Origin: Cryptomeria japonica
Taxonomy: Eukaryota; Streptophyta; Pinopsida; Cupressales; Cupressaceae
NCBI RefSeq assembly: GCF_030272615.1
Contig: NC_081415.1
Coordinates: 262,010,425 to 262,074,424, forward strand
DNA: 64,000 nucleotides
Reading direction: 5' to 3'
Made by a program: the position numbers and the translations under genes. Below are positions 35,605 through 48,500 of the stretch, piece by piece (position 1 is the first letter of the stretch; each line of letters begins with the position of its first letter). The notes under the pieces are model-generated. The model was not told the DNA's origin. It did no database searches and saw only the letters and a list, made by a program, of their open reading frames with translations.

Positions 35605-37270
35605 TTAACTTAAAATTGTAGAACTTTTGCCCACAGTTATTTTGATATTAGGGGAGATCATCTCTTTCTCTTTTTCTTTCATAGGATTTTTATCCTTGAC
35701 TTTGATTTTTGTAGAGTCCAATAGCTTTTGATTTTGATTTGGACTGAAGAACTTTTCTTTATTTTTGACTTTAATATTTTTCTTTTCAAAGTTTAATTTT
35801 TCATCCCCAATGAGTAAGGGCTTTTCTGATTCTTGGTAATCCAATTCTAGGAGAGGAATGGAAATGGAATGAATGGATGAAATGGTAAATCTATGTGAGT
35901 TCTCAAGAGTGTTAGTGATACGCTCAATAAATTCTTCACTGGAACCACTCTTAGGATTATTGATATCAAGAGTTGCTTTCACCACTAGAGGAGATTTGCA
36001 TTCAAATTTAGTAGCAACAACACTAGGTGGTTCACACCCAATTCCTTGGTATTGCAAATTGTTTGTAGGTTGTTCCTTTCAACTAAATGTCTTAGGAGAT
36101 AGTGGGATTTGATCAACATGAAAGATATACTCACCACATCCCATGTCTTTAATCTTGAACTTTTCTTTGAGCTCTATTTGTTTGGATGTAGAAGCTTTCA
36201 TGGATTCTGGATCCACGTATGTTGATGAAGGAATAGCCTCTCGATTGACTGGGATTGTTATTTCTGATCTATGTCGCAGGTTATTGCAATATATGAATGG
36301 ATTTGGATCGCCTTTGATGGTCACTTCAACACCATTGTGTGGGAATTTGATACACTGATGATATGTTGGTGGAATAGCTCTCATTTCATGAATCTATGGA
36401 CTTCCCAAGAGTATATTGTATGTGAGCTCTAAATCGAGGAATTCACATACCACATCCTTCGTCACTGGCCCAACTCTAAGAGGTAAGGTGATTGTGCCTT
36501 TGGGTGAGTTCTCTTCAACATCATATGCTTTTATGGCAATTGCATGTGTAGAATTCACAGCCTTTCCAAAATATCCCAATCGTTCAATAGTATTCAATGT
36601 ACAAATGTTCAGACCTGCTCCTCCATCTATCAGGACTCATTTTATTTGGTTTTTATAGATAAAGGCTTCAATATGTAGAGGTGCATTATGAGGTTAGGTT
36701 ATGGAGGCATCATCAACTTCTATAAATGTGAGGGTATGCAGAATATAAAGGTATCCCACCATGGCTTGAAACTGGTCGACGTTCAGATCAATGGGCATGA
36801 AAGTTTCTCTCAAAGTCTTATCAAGGATGGTCTTATGTGCGCGGGATATGCATAAAAGCTCAAGGATGGAGATGAGGGCAGTTGTCTTCCCTAGCTGATC
36901 TACAAGGTCATACTCATTCTTTGTGGATAACGAGGTTGTGGTCTTAGATAGAACGCCTTGCAAGGTGAATTTACCTCGATGGGTTGTGACATTACATTCG
37001 GAGGTTTCATTTTTAGAAGATGAGGAAGATAGTCCAATTCCTTTTAAGACAACCTTACTCCTTTGGGTAGGACCTTCAGGAGTTGTATCCTTGATGATGA
37101 TGGTTGAAACATGGTTGTCCATTGAAATGTGATTAATGGTAGAATCATAGTCATAAGGCATCTTGGTATAATTGGCTTGATTATCAATAGTTTTTTCTTT
37201 TCCCTTGTCATGTCTAGGAAATGGCTCCTTAAACATCGCATGCTCTTCATTGGAGGTATGTTCATCAACT
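35605..37270 (-). pseudogene. TAT-like element: gag-protease linker, aspartic protease and following region
   Basis: Long open pieces lie in one frame (37236-36694, 36597-36394, 36384-36079, 36057-35605), separated by single stops. The linker contains YDLVDQLGKTTALISILELL and HTLTFIEVDDASIT, features of Ogre/TAT polyproteins. The protease reads VLIDGGAGLNICTLNTIERL (about 36645-36585; D-G-G active site), then GTITLPLRVGPVTKDVVCEF and YNILLGSP. WIHEMRAIPPTYHQCIKF is the usual continuation. After this, where RT should start, the sequence (MQYQGIGCEPP...) is unfamiliar and Lys/Ser-rich. The good preservation suggests fairly recent loss. Confidence 0.78.
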
Positions 37271-37279
37271 TCTATGTCA

Positions 37280-39183
37280 CCTCTATTAATGAGATCTTGT
37301 ATGATACTTTAATCTGTGGTAGTTGCTAGTAAGATGTCCTTTTCTCTTGTGATATTCGCAATATTCATCATCATTCCACCAATTTGGTTTCACTTTTGGT
37401 TCATATGGTGGATTATTTGGTAGTGTTATGAGCTTATATGCCACTAACTTCTTGAATGTGATTTCAATTGGTTCTCCCAATGGGGTGTATTTTCTTCAAG
37501 GTTTTGATTTCCTTTGATTGTTTGAGTTAGAATAACTTGCACCAGGCAAAGTTATCTTAGGTTTGACAATATTTGCATCCACTACCCTGTCATTGACTAT
37601 GTTCTTATTCTTGCTCCAAAAGCGGCGTTTGTCTTTCCCATTTGATTCTTCTTTATTTTATTTAAATATCTTAATTACTCCTTGTTCAATAAGGACTTTT
37701 TTTGTCGCCATTCCTTTCTCAATGACCTCTTTGAAAGTAGACAAACATGCTTTAGCTCATATCCAATGTATTTGTTGACGTTTTGAGTGAACATTTTTAC
37801 CATTTGTTTTTCTGGTATATCACAAGAGAATCAACTAGCAAGAACTCTCCATCGCTGTAAAAATGAAGAGAAGGATTCCCCATGTTTCTGCTTAGTATTG
37901 CATAAGGTGGATACTGACACATCTGTTTCAATGTTGTATGAAAGCCTCTGCTAGATCACCCCATGACTTAATTCCAGGTGGAAGTTGGGATAACCATTCC
38001 ATAGCTTGTTCACCTAAGCTTTGTGGGAACAATCTCATCAAGTATGTTTCTTCTATTGCTACCTCAATGCAATTTGTGGAAAACTATCTTATGTGTGCCT
38101 TAGGATCCCCTTTGCCTTTGTACTTGTCAAATTTTGGTGTTATGAAATGTGGAGGGAACAGAGGCATTGGAATGCTTCTATCAAATGGGTAAGGACAAAT
38201 GTCTCTCATTGTGTATTGTTGCTTTGGTGTATTCTTGTCTGCCATTTTCCTTTTCAAGTCCTTTATCTGTTGTTGCAAGTCATTCTTGGTTGGTGTCTTT
38301 TCTCTTTCAGCTAGTCCCATACCTCAGCCACTAGGCGGAGGAGGAAGGATATAATGCATATGTGGATGGTATTGATCATAGATGTGTTAATATGGAGGAG
38401 GGACATAGTTATATCTTGCATATGGACCACTTGTTATACTATTATAGTGAGGAGCACTAGGTCTAGGTCGATGCATGTCATGACCATGGGGATAGGGGGT
38501 GCCATAAGAATGATCTTCAATATTACCCCCAAATCTGACATGGGGTCTCCTCGTGTCATGATTTTGAATGTTCAGTTGAGGGTAATTGTATGCATTGGTA
38601 TTATCTTAGGTATCATCATGGTCATGCATGGTGGTAGTTCTTCTCCATGGGAAAAGATGGCTGCAGGGTTGTTCATGAGAGGTTCTATCATAACTGGCAT
38701 GAGAATGAGTGTATGTGTTTGGAATCTCTGGTTTTTGAAATAGGGATGAAGGTGACTCAAGTACGAGACACTCTTTCTTACCACCACTATTGGGCCTCCT
38801 TTTTCTTGTGTTAACTTGATTTGCTTGGTTTGGATCATCCTCCAAAATCCATGACATATAAAAATCACAAGGTAATCTTGTTCCACTTTGTGCCGTGACT
38901 TGTAAGAAATATTGTCTATCCCTTTTCATGATTTCTTGAACCAACCTATTAAAATGTAGATCCATGATAGTTTCCTCAACTTCTACAAAATCCATGGATG
39001 CATTGTCATTGTCATTATCATTCCCATTGTTATTGTCATTATTGTCATTATCTGGTATATTGTTGCGGTGTTCAAATGGATTGTAGAATTCGTCTCCATC
39101 AAACTCTTAAGTACTCATGTTTAAAGACCTTAAAGCTTCTTTGATTTCCCTTCTAGACCTTTGTGAACGAGTTTCAACCATGG
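37280..39183 (-). pseudogene. TAT-like element: gag
   Basis: The likely start is the Met at 39183 (METRSQRSRREIKEALRSLN). A run of Asn/Asp follows near 39060-39000, then the open piece from 38995. The gag core is marked by FITPKFDKYKGKGDPKAHIR (about 38145-38085). Towards the C-terminus CEYHKRKGHLTSNYHRLK (37375-37320) is the CEYH...GH...C-like knuckle of TAT gags, with the last Cys changed to Tyr. The main pieces share one frame with stops. Gag would form the particle and bind RNA. Confidence 0.75.
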
Positions 39184-39189
39184 ACTAAA

Positions 39190-39825
39190 GTCTTGACCAA
39201 AATGAAAGGTAGTATGAAAATGCAAAGACTATGGAAGACCAAGAGGTGTATGAAGTGTAGATAAATCTAGGGTAAACTTTCAATGTCCAAGAGTGTAAGA
39301 CCAAAGTATGTATGTTTGAATTTTTTTTGCAATTATGTCCAATTGTGAAGTTGTTGAATGTGAACAAATCTCAATGTTTTGACTTTTAGTGGCAAGAAGA
39401 CACAATAACAATGAAGACTCAATGCTTGAAAGTGTTTTGTCTTAAAGATCCAAAATGTTTCCAAATGTGAAGTATAACGTGAAATGTTTTTGCATAGACT
39501 TGAAAATGCGACAGACACAATGTTTCTTTGTTTTGTTTGAAAATGTTTGAGTGTTTTCATCATGCAAGCACAAATCCTAGGGTTGGTCAGGACAATAGTT
39601 GTTGAATCTCACTTGGGTGGTTACCCCAAGCTACGCAATTCATAGGGGATACTTAGGTGCTTGACCCCACTGGCTCCACCCTCAACACTCACTTCTCTGG
39701 GGCAGCCAAGCACCAGTCCCCACAAAAAATCCTCGTGGCGAACTTTGTATCTCTACTAAGAACCGTAAGAATGTGACCTGCGTATATTAGATCTTATCAA
39801 AACAATGAAAAACCCTATTTTTTAA
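39190..39825 (-). other. TAT-like element leader left of LINE 2
   Basis: Untranslated leader between gag and the nested LINE. The ORFs at 39185-39367 and 39333-39563 are not supported by any family resemblance. Confidence 0.4.
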
Positions 39826-42800
39826 TTTTTTTTTTTAAAAGGTGGCAATGGCACTTAATATATTTTATTATATAAAGCTGATTCAAAGAGCTCCCGGAGA
39901 AAAGAACCAGTAATAAAAACTATGATCCTTGCTCTACAATACATAGAAAGGTCATGAGATTTAAATCTCAAATATACCAAAAAATGCAATATCTTATAGT
40001 GTCTAGAATACCGAATGCCATAAAACATCCCCTAGTATCGAATGCTTTTTGGAATATATTGAACAAGATGTAGTCCGAACCAAAACATCACGAGAGATGT
40101 ACACATTTCTATAGCAGTCCACAATATGTCTCACTTATGCATTTATCCAACTTACAATCCAACATGCTTCTCAAATCGACATCCCTTCACAATATACAGA
40201 TACAACAAAACCACAGGACCTTGCACTTATAATATCACACATACCAATTTATATCATTATGAAAAAGACCACTGCATAGCTATATGTAATATTATCATGT
40301 ACCCATATCCTCCAAAATTTTCCCCTTAAGAATTGGATAAGAATCAAAATCACAATTCGGACCGATCATGTTAAGTTCCTCCTTAGAACTTCCCATATTT
40401 GCCAAATGATCTACAACCCGGTTCCCTTCTCTATACACATGTGAAATGGTGAAGTTTGTAAATGTATCAATTACTGTCCATGCTTGTTCAAGTAAATATC
40501 TTATCTGCTAATTATCAATATTTCTCTTTATGCAAGCGTTGATAATAATAGCTGAATCGCTTTCAATGTGAATATAAGAGATGTTCGGTTTTTTTACTAG
40601 AAGAATACCTTCAAGTAAAGCATATGCCTCTGCAAAGTTGTTAGTACCCGGTGGAATAAAAGCATATTTCAAAGCAAAAACACATCATGTGTGATCCCTT
40701 ATGCATACTCCTATCCCTGCATCACCTGGGTTCCCTTTAGAGGAGCCATCAAAATTTAATTTGAAATGTATTGAATCCGAAGGACACCATTTCACTTTAT
40801 TTCTATCAATTTAACTAGTTCTCACTCTCGGAAGACAAGGTGATACAGGAATAGAGATGCCCTTCTAGCAATTAATAACTTGACCATCCCAAGAAGTAAA
40901 TTCTCTATTTGAATTGAACTTATTTGAAACATAAGCATTAACCAGTTCTGATACTGATTTTTCAATATAATTGAAAACATCAGAAAGAGGAGATGTTTGC
41001 TTTCTAAAAATACGCTTATTTCTTTCCCACTAAAGTGACCATACTACTATGGATGGGATCACTTTCCAAATACATGCAAAAAGAGAGGATGAGTATAAGA
41101 CTAGCCATGACTGGAACAAATCCCATACATTATCTGGAAGAGGGGTGCTAAAGGAAAGCTTATCAAGCATAAACATCCAACAATAGTGAGCAAAATCACA
41201 TTGGAGGAGGAGATGATCTAACGTTTCATTGTGTTCACCACAAAGTACACAAGCAAATGGATGTGCAATATTTAGTTTAACAAGTCTCTCACTGGTGAGT
41301 ATTCTCTTATGTAGAGAAAGCCAAGCAAACATCCCTGCCTTGGGAAGAACACTGTTGTTCCAACAGAAATTGTAGGCTCTTTGTGAATAGGATTGAATAG
41401 ACATTTGATGAATTGCCTTATACTTTTCCTTGATAGAGTACTTTCCATTCTTCACAAGGAACCATATCGATTTGTCCAAACCATTAGAGATAAAGATAAT
41501 GCGGTTCTTGAGAATAAGATAAAATTTTACCTTTTGACTTGGGGATATTAGGAGTAGAGTTGGCTTCTTCCAAATGACACGATTTGAAGGCTTCTCAAGA
41601 TCATCTATGTAGTCATAAAGGTGAGAACCCCAATGAGCTGTAAATATAGGGATCACATCTACTAGGCACTCCTCAAGATTAAGAGGGGGGAGACCACTCC
41701 ATGAATCATGCCAAAAGTTGACTTCTTTGCCACTATGTACTTGCCACGATAAGTATCTAGTAATCACATTCCTAAAGTCCATCATGAAGTTCCAAACTGT
41801 AGACCCTGATGGAGGATCAAGGATATTAAATACACGTGAAGGGGTAGGAGTATCTAAATACTTTACTTGCATAATTTGACACCACAAAGCATGTGGTTTT
41901 CATACATATTCCAAACTAGCTTTCCCCCAAAGGCCTTATTCCTTTTTGAAAGATCATGCAGACCCACCCTGCCCGTAGATTTGCTTGGAGTCATTTTGTT
42001 GAGAGACATAAGCAAGATCTTTTTATCTTCTGAAAGATTACCTTTCCAAATAAAATTCTGAATAATTTTCTCGATATGAGAGACAATAGATTTCGGGGCT
42101 TGAAGGATTGAAATGTAGTAGTTTGGAATTGTAGCCATAATAGTTTTAACAAGAAGGATTCTACCTGACAAAGATAACCATCTAGCTTTCCACACAGAAA
42201 TTTTCCTTTTTAATCTGTCAATCACAAAATTCTAAAAAGAAGGTTCTCTACTCCCATAAAGAAAAAGATACCCAAGTACGATGATGGAAGAGAATCCACT
42301 GGAAAGCCCAATGTCTAGATAATGTTGTTAGACACCATTTCAGAAGTATTGAATATGAATAGTTTAGATTTCTGCAAACTAATTTTCTATCCAGACCCAG
42401 AAATATGTATGTCCAATATTTTCTTAATATGCCTTGCTTCTTGTATATTGGAACAACCAAATAAAAGTGTATCATCTGTAAATAAAGTGTGGGTGATAGA
42501 AATTGAGGTATTAGGGATGCATACCCCCTTCCAAAAACCCAAACTCAACTGCTTATTGACCAATCTGCTAAAAGCTTCTGCCATGATAATGAAAAGAAAA
42601 GATGATAGTGGGTCACCTTATCGAACCCCTCGGGTGCCTCGAAAAAAACCGGAAGGATTACCATTAACAATAACTGAAAAATGTACCCCGGAGAGGCAAT
42701 TTTTGATCCATTTGCACCACTTATCTGAAAAACCAAACTTTTTAAGCACTCTCAAAAGAAAGGACCAACATACTTTATCATATGCTTTCAACATGTCTAA

Positions 42801-44330
42801 TTTAGCTATAAAAGCAGGGGATTGTGAAGAGTTAATTGAGTGCAGAACTTCATGGGCCACAAGCGCACCTTTTGATGTTTCCCTGCTAGGAACAACACCT
42901 CCTTGTTGAAGAGATATTACTTTAGGTATCAAGGATTTTAATCAGAGATATATATCTTTTGTGAAAATCTTGTACACTGAATTACACAAAGGGATAGGCC
43001 TAAAATGTACAAAAGATTAAGGGTTATTGGATTTAGGGATAAGAACAAGATGGGTTAAATTGAAGTTCTTGAGAATAAAAGCTTTTTGTCTTGACTCCTC
43101 CAAAGCCATTAAAAGATCAAAGCCTAAAACATCCCAACACTTTTTAAAGAATAGTATGGTGAAACCATCGTGGCCTGGAGACTTGTCAGGAGCCATCGAA
43201 ACTACCACCTCTTGTAATTTAGCAAGAGAGAAAGGTTGCATTAGATAATCATTATCACATTGTGAAATCAAAAAAGGAATGAAGTCTAACAATATGTCAA
43301 CACTGGACTCCTCAGGAACAAAAGGAGGGGAGGGAGCAAGAAGATTTTTATAGAAGAGTTCACCATCTTCCCTAATTTCTTGTTCATTAGTTAATTTTTC
43401 CCCCGAAGAAGAGGCATTTATAGAAAAGATAGTAGATGTAGCTTGCTTAATCTTTGCAGATGCCTGGAAGAATTTAGTATTTTTATATCCTTCTTTTAGC
43501 CATAATTCCCTTGATTTTTGTCTCCAATATTCCTCCTCTCTAGAGCATAATTCTTCCTAGTAGTTTTGTAAATGCTTCTGCTTTGAGAAATTTTTTGGAT
43601 TAATCCCAGTAGAAAAGATAAGTTCATTGACGTCCTTTAATTCCTTCTCTACCTTTTTTTTTTTTGCAAAGATATTTTTGAATACTTCCCTATTCCAGAC
43701 TTTGATATTTGCTTTTACAAATTGCATTTTCATATAAAGTTGAAACATTTTGTTCCCCCTGTAGAAGGGGGCACTCACCCACCATTGACGAAGCAGAGCA
43801 TGAAAATGTGGGTCCCGAAACCACATTATTTCAAACTAAAAAGAAGATCTATGATTAGAAACTTCATGTTTATCTAGGCATAATTCGATAAGAAAATGGC
43901 CAGACCCAAAGAACAGTAGAATTTTAGAGCTGAAAGTATATTTCTGAAGGATCCATTCACATGAAGTGAAAAACCTATCCAATCTACTTGCAATTTAAAG
44001 GGAATTTCTCCGGTTTGTCCATGTAAATTGACCATTAGAAGGTGAAATGTCAGAAAGGGTGTTATCAAACACGAAAGATCTAAAGTCTTCAATCACCTTA
44101 GACATTGTAGGATTGCCTCCCTATTTCTCATCCTGAGCCCAGATGGCATTAAAATCACCTCCTAAAATGATTTTCTGAACTCCCTGTTGTTGGCTCTAAC
44201 AAGTTATAGTATTCCAAAGAGCATGTTTCTCTTGAGGAGTTGTTGGGCCATAGATATTAAAGAGACCAAAGGATAAATCAAAATTTTCAATAAGAATAAG
44301 ATGCCAATTTGTCCCTTGGCTCAAAAATTT
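39826..44330 (-). mobile_element. LINE 2: 5'-truncated copy of the LINE 1 family, nested in the TAT-like element
   Basis: Minus-strand LINE whose tail (T-run at 39822-39838 on this strand) and 3' end GGTGGCAATGGCACTTAATA match LINE 1 at 5430. At the 5' side it begins inside the endonuclease (LFNIYGPTTPQEK, about 44270-44230), so ORF1 and the N-terminal endonuclease are missing, as usual for incomplete reverse transcription. I could not find a clean target duplication. The flanks on both sides are the leader of the TAT-like element. Confidence 0.82.
40330..44325 (-). pseudogene. LINE 2 ORF2 remnant: endonuclease end, RT, zf-RVT, RNase H
   Basis: Visible in order: endonuclease end; RT with PDKSPGHDGFTILFFKKCWD (43190), the FVPSRET/VVPSRET and LDMLKAYDKVCWSFL segment (42890-42790), and FTDDTLLFG (42470, catalytic D-D kept); an open 285-codon piece (41887-41030) with zf-RVT CVLCG...DHLLLQCDFAHYCW; RNase H (about 40770-40380) with FDGSSKGNPGDAGIG, FAEAYALLEG, ESDSA and DHLANMG. 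Frameshifts lie between 42584 and 42225 and near 41880; stops are scattered. The Lys run encoded at 43660 (poly-T on this strand) may be a slippage site. Confidence 0.82.
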
Positions 44331-44722
44331 TAAAGATGATTTTTCACGAATTATTTTACACCCAAATTTAAATCACAAAAAATAGATCTCCTGTATAATT
44401 CTAAGAACTTCTGAAAATGTAATAAAATTTGAAAAATTTACTAATTTGCTTCAAATATTATTTTTTTATGAAAAATAATAAAAAATTCATATATGCTCCA
44501 AAAATTCTGAATTTCGAATTGAACACTCCTGATACTGTCTCCAACCTACAAAGAAAATTTGGTGCAAAATTTTGAAATTGTTTGTGAGATCGAATCAAAT
44601 CTCTCGAAGATCTTAATCTTGTGTCCAAAACCCTAGCTGCACAAGGTTATTCTCCAAATTATTTTACAAAACAATAATATAGGGTTAGAAAAACCTGCAA
44701 AAAGTATAGATCTAACAAATAT
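44331..44722 (-). other. TAT-like element 5' leader
   Basis: Untranslated sequence between the primer site and LINE 2. No reading frame of note. Confidence 0.5.
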
Positions 44723-44726
44723 CCAA

Positions 44727-44746
44727 GTCCCACCAGGTGTGCCAAA
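44727..44746 (-). other. Primer-binding site, non-Met type
   Basis: On the minus strand TTTGGCACACCTGGTGGGAC follows the 5' LTR end. It resembles the TGGCGCC...GTGGGG site used by Ogre/TAT elements with tRNA-Arg or a similar primer, with several differences. The exact tRNA is not determined. Confidence 0.5.
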
Positions 44747-44747
44747 A

Positions 44748-45531
44748 TGTGTACGGTGAAAAGTGATGATAAAATATTGTAAAACCATAAAGATTCAACC
44801 ACAAATAATCTAAGTCCTACATTGAAACATTCACCAATACCAATAGAGATGCCTAAGATCATGTAAATCAATAAAATAAAATAATATTACCATTCACATG
44901 TGTAGTAGGGTTTCAATCTCCATTGTCTTCCATCTCCATTGATCTTGCTTGATATGTTTGCTCTCAAATTTTATGTGTGCACAAGAGCTGAACAAAGAAT
45001 GAATATGTGATTGATAGCTAGATCACAAAAAGGCTTGATTGCATAAGAGATTTGACAATTAGATGATTGGAATGCTCATTAGGTAATTAGAATGCTCATT
45101 AGAAAATTAGGGTTGATAATGAAGAAAAGTATCCTCTTATATAGAAGACACTGTAGGAATGGAGTGATAAGATTACGAGGTGTAAAAGATAAATGGTTGG
45201 CTAAGATTAAAGGGTAGGTAGAAGAAATAATTAAATGATAAAGGGGGTAGGTAGTGTAGGAATTAAAAGATGAATGACATGTATCATGGGTAGAAAAGGA
45301 TAATGAATTAATAATATAAATAAAGATTTATTTAATTAATAGAGAAAGTGGGATCAATTAAATAAATAAAAATATTTATTTAATTTAGGAGAAGGATAAT
45401 TTCAATAAATAAAAGTATTTATTTAAATGAGGAAAAGGTCTTGAAGAGGATTAATAAAAGACTTAGGATAAAATAATTAAATAAATAAAAAATATTTAGT
45501 TAATTAGACAAGACAATTTTAGGTGTCTACA
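44748..45531 (-). mobile_element. 5' LTR of TAT-like element
   Basis: 784 bp; on the minus strand it runs TGTAGACACC ... CACCGTACACA. It differs from the 3' LTR by substitutions and small indels, mostly in the A+T-rich block. Confidence 0.88.
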
Positions 45532-45536
45532 AGTAT
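45532..45536. repeat. Target-site duplication of TAT-like element (right)
   Basis: AGTAT, matching 31708-31712. Confidence 0.8.
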
Positions 45537-48500
45537 CGTTTTCCTCAAGTGGACTCTTGCTTCTAGGATTCTTTGAACTTTTGCAAGGCATTCTTCATTT
45601 AAACTCCATCAGGGCCCTATGTATGGTTGGTAATGATCTTGACACCAGTGATAAAATCCTCCAAGTCAATGCAACACTTCTCGTGTTTCCTCAGAAGTGA
45701 ATCTAGAAAATCCAAGATGAATTGGAGGTCAACCAATTTATCAATTGAGGGCAAATAAAAGTCCTATCTATCAACTTTTGCAGTCACGGGCAAACTGAAC
45801 TCCTTAATGATTTTGTCAACATCAAGGACATTTTCATTCTCATCAAGGAAAGCACCTGGAATTTCAAATATTTTAGCAACAATCTCTTTCTTCTTATCTG
45901 CACATTCTTTTTGGGCTTTCCTCGTGTCCTTGACCAGTCGTTCTAGGATATTGATATGATGCTCCAATGCCTCTTTCTACTCAGTATATATTTTCCACAA
46001 AGGAATAACATGATTTTGAATGAGATCATCTAGGTCATAATCTTTAAATTTCAACCAAGCTTCAAAGACATTTTCTTGTATTTCAAGTTCTTGGAAGAAG
46101 GCTTCTATAGTGTTGTCCATCTCTGTTATCACAACATCAAGGTTACTAAAAATGGTGCAAGCTAATCTTAGGAGTCACGTACCTTGACTCAACATTATAT
46201 CCATCCATTCCCCTATGTGTCTGCTTCATGATACTATTTGCTCAACTCTTTTCACAACCTATTCATCAAGAGATGGGGCTATCGGTTCAATAACTCCTGA
46301 AGACTTAGTTAATTTGATAAGAATTCAAGTGAGCTAATCAATTCATGCCTTGAGTTGGTCCTTTTTAGGTTTATCTTCATCATATCTGGAAATTAGAGCC
46401 TCCAAAGCTGACTGAGCATCTTGTACAACAAAATCATGAGTCTTCTTCCCTAGCTCAATCCAATGGATCACATTGTCTTATTCCTAGAGTTTATCGATAT
46501 TTGTGTTTGGAGGAGGAATAGCAATTTCAACATACTTGTTCCTTTCTTTGTCAACTTTTACTCTTGATAAAGTTTTAGCTTTCTTTGTAGTTTTGGGTTT
46601 AACAGGAGCAAGTTGACTGAAATCAAAATCTCCAGGTGAGACTACCTGCTTCTTTGCTTAGGTGCATTAGAAATTAACCATGGTGGTAATGTTGAACTAT
46701 CATCATCACCTACAACTACATCTTGAGAAGGATCGATTGAATCTTGAACAATGGTAGTTACAAAAGGAGATGTCATTGTGACAATATTGGTAGGATTTTC
46801 AAGGAATGATTTATTAGACCTAGGAGCATACTCAGTCATAAACTTGTCAAAATTATCTAGCATGGTGGCAGACACCTCAAACAACATGGGAAAAGTAGAG
46901 AAAACATTCTCAATGTTGTCATGAGGAGTATTTAGGGTAGACTCACTAGCACTGGTAGAAGATACATGAATAACATTAAATATAAGTGACCGCTGGAGGT
47001 TATGACTTAGAAGTATAAACATGAACCTATATTGTAGAAAGAGGTACCTATGGTAAGTACTTATCTTCTTGCGACAACTCTTCTTCATCAAATTCACCTT
47101 GTTCTTGATCACCTTCATAACATTCTTCTAGTTGATCAACTTCAATTGGCTCTTCATCAGATGGCTCACCTTCCAATTATTCATCCAATACCTCAAACTC
47201 TTGTGTCTCATGAATATTAGAGGCTGATGGATTTCCTTTAGCTTTCCCTTTCTTGGTTCCAACTGTGAACTTCAATTTGGGAGCCTTGGCTAGAGTGGCA
47301 GGATCCTATTTGTTCTTGGTTATAATTTTTCAGCTTTTTTTCCCATTGGGCGAACAGTGTCATCATCAGAATCAGAGAAGGGTTTCAATGGAATACCTTT
47401 ACTTGAAATCCATACATTTGTATTCCTAAGAATACTTTGAAACCGATATCTGATTGAAGTTGATTCTTTTTACGACCATTGGATCAAAGACAAAGGAGTA
47501 GGAGAGACCTTCTTTTCAGCATAGGTAAGATCCAAGATATAACAATCCATTTCTATATTATCAGGGATGTCGGCAAGATCAAACTCCCTGACTTGATCAA
47601 TTGTCAATCGACAATAGTCAAGCTCTCTAATATCATGCTCGATCTTGCAATCAGCACAAACATCTTCAATACAATGCACATGATTATATGCCTTCTTCAG
47701 CTTATTTCTCATCCCTTTGTAATCAAAGTCTCTCCTTGCCTTGAAGAACCTCATGGTAACTCTTCTCTTCTCCTCCTATATTGCTCTAGCTTTGAATATT
47801 GAGTTGATGGAATATCTACCAATGATGAGAGAAAACTTCAAACCCATTTTATGAGAACCAAATTGGGCCTCATGAACTACCACCATTTGACAAGCTAGCT
47901 CTATAAACACAATTTGGTTTGAGGGATATCTTGGGAGCATGAAAGGTTTTCCATTGAAACATCCAACCTTGAGATATGTAAAGGTTGTAAATTGCAAGAA
48001 CATGCATCCATATTCACTTACCACCTCACAGGCATGATCATATACTCTTCTATTGTACAAATTCTTATTCAACATACACATGTAGTATCCAAAGAAAATG
48101 TCATTCATCCTCTGAAAATGATTATGACTATTCTTGAATATTAACTAGGATAAATACTTGTGCACAACAACTTGCCTTATATTACCTATTTAAGATAAGT
48201 GTAGAGAATGTCTCATTGATGTTACAACATACACCAAGTAGGAGGTCATGTAGAACTTGAGAGTGGTGGGCATCTTGGCAAGCTACTCACAAATGGCATC
48301 ATTGATTTGTTTCCCCTAGAATATCTTCTCCTTATTATGTCTAATAACATGAATATATTGATACATACATTTATGGTAAGTGTTGGAGGTGGGAAGACCT
48401 TTCACTCTACTTAGGAGATCTATCAAATCATTAACTTCTTCAATGAAGTCATGCATAGGAAGCATTTTTGACCATTAAGCAATAGTAGGCCTTGGGATCT

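Larger units (their letters stand above)
31713..45531 (-). mobile_element. Ogre/TAT-like Ty3/gypsy element with a nested LINE
   Basis: The minus-strand element has two similar LTRs (44748-45531 and 31713-32516), a non-Met primer site, gag, protease and the end of integrase, and is flanked by AGTAT. Its span is 13.8 kb, of which about 4.5 kb is LINE 2. RT, RNase H and the integrase core are absent: coding passes from the post-protease region (36079-35605) almost directly to the integrase tail (35400-35060). The protease-side phrases match the Ogre/TAT lineage. The element must have relied on enzymes from relatives to move. Confidence 0.85.

Noticed and set aside
42322-42909. Plus-strand 195-codon open frame
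   Set aside because: Antisense of LINE 2 RT; the FTDDTLLFG and LDMLKAYDK motifs are on the minus strand.
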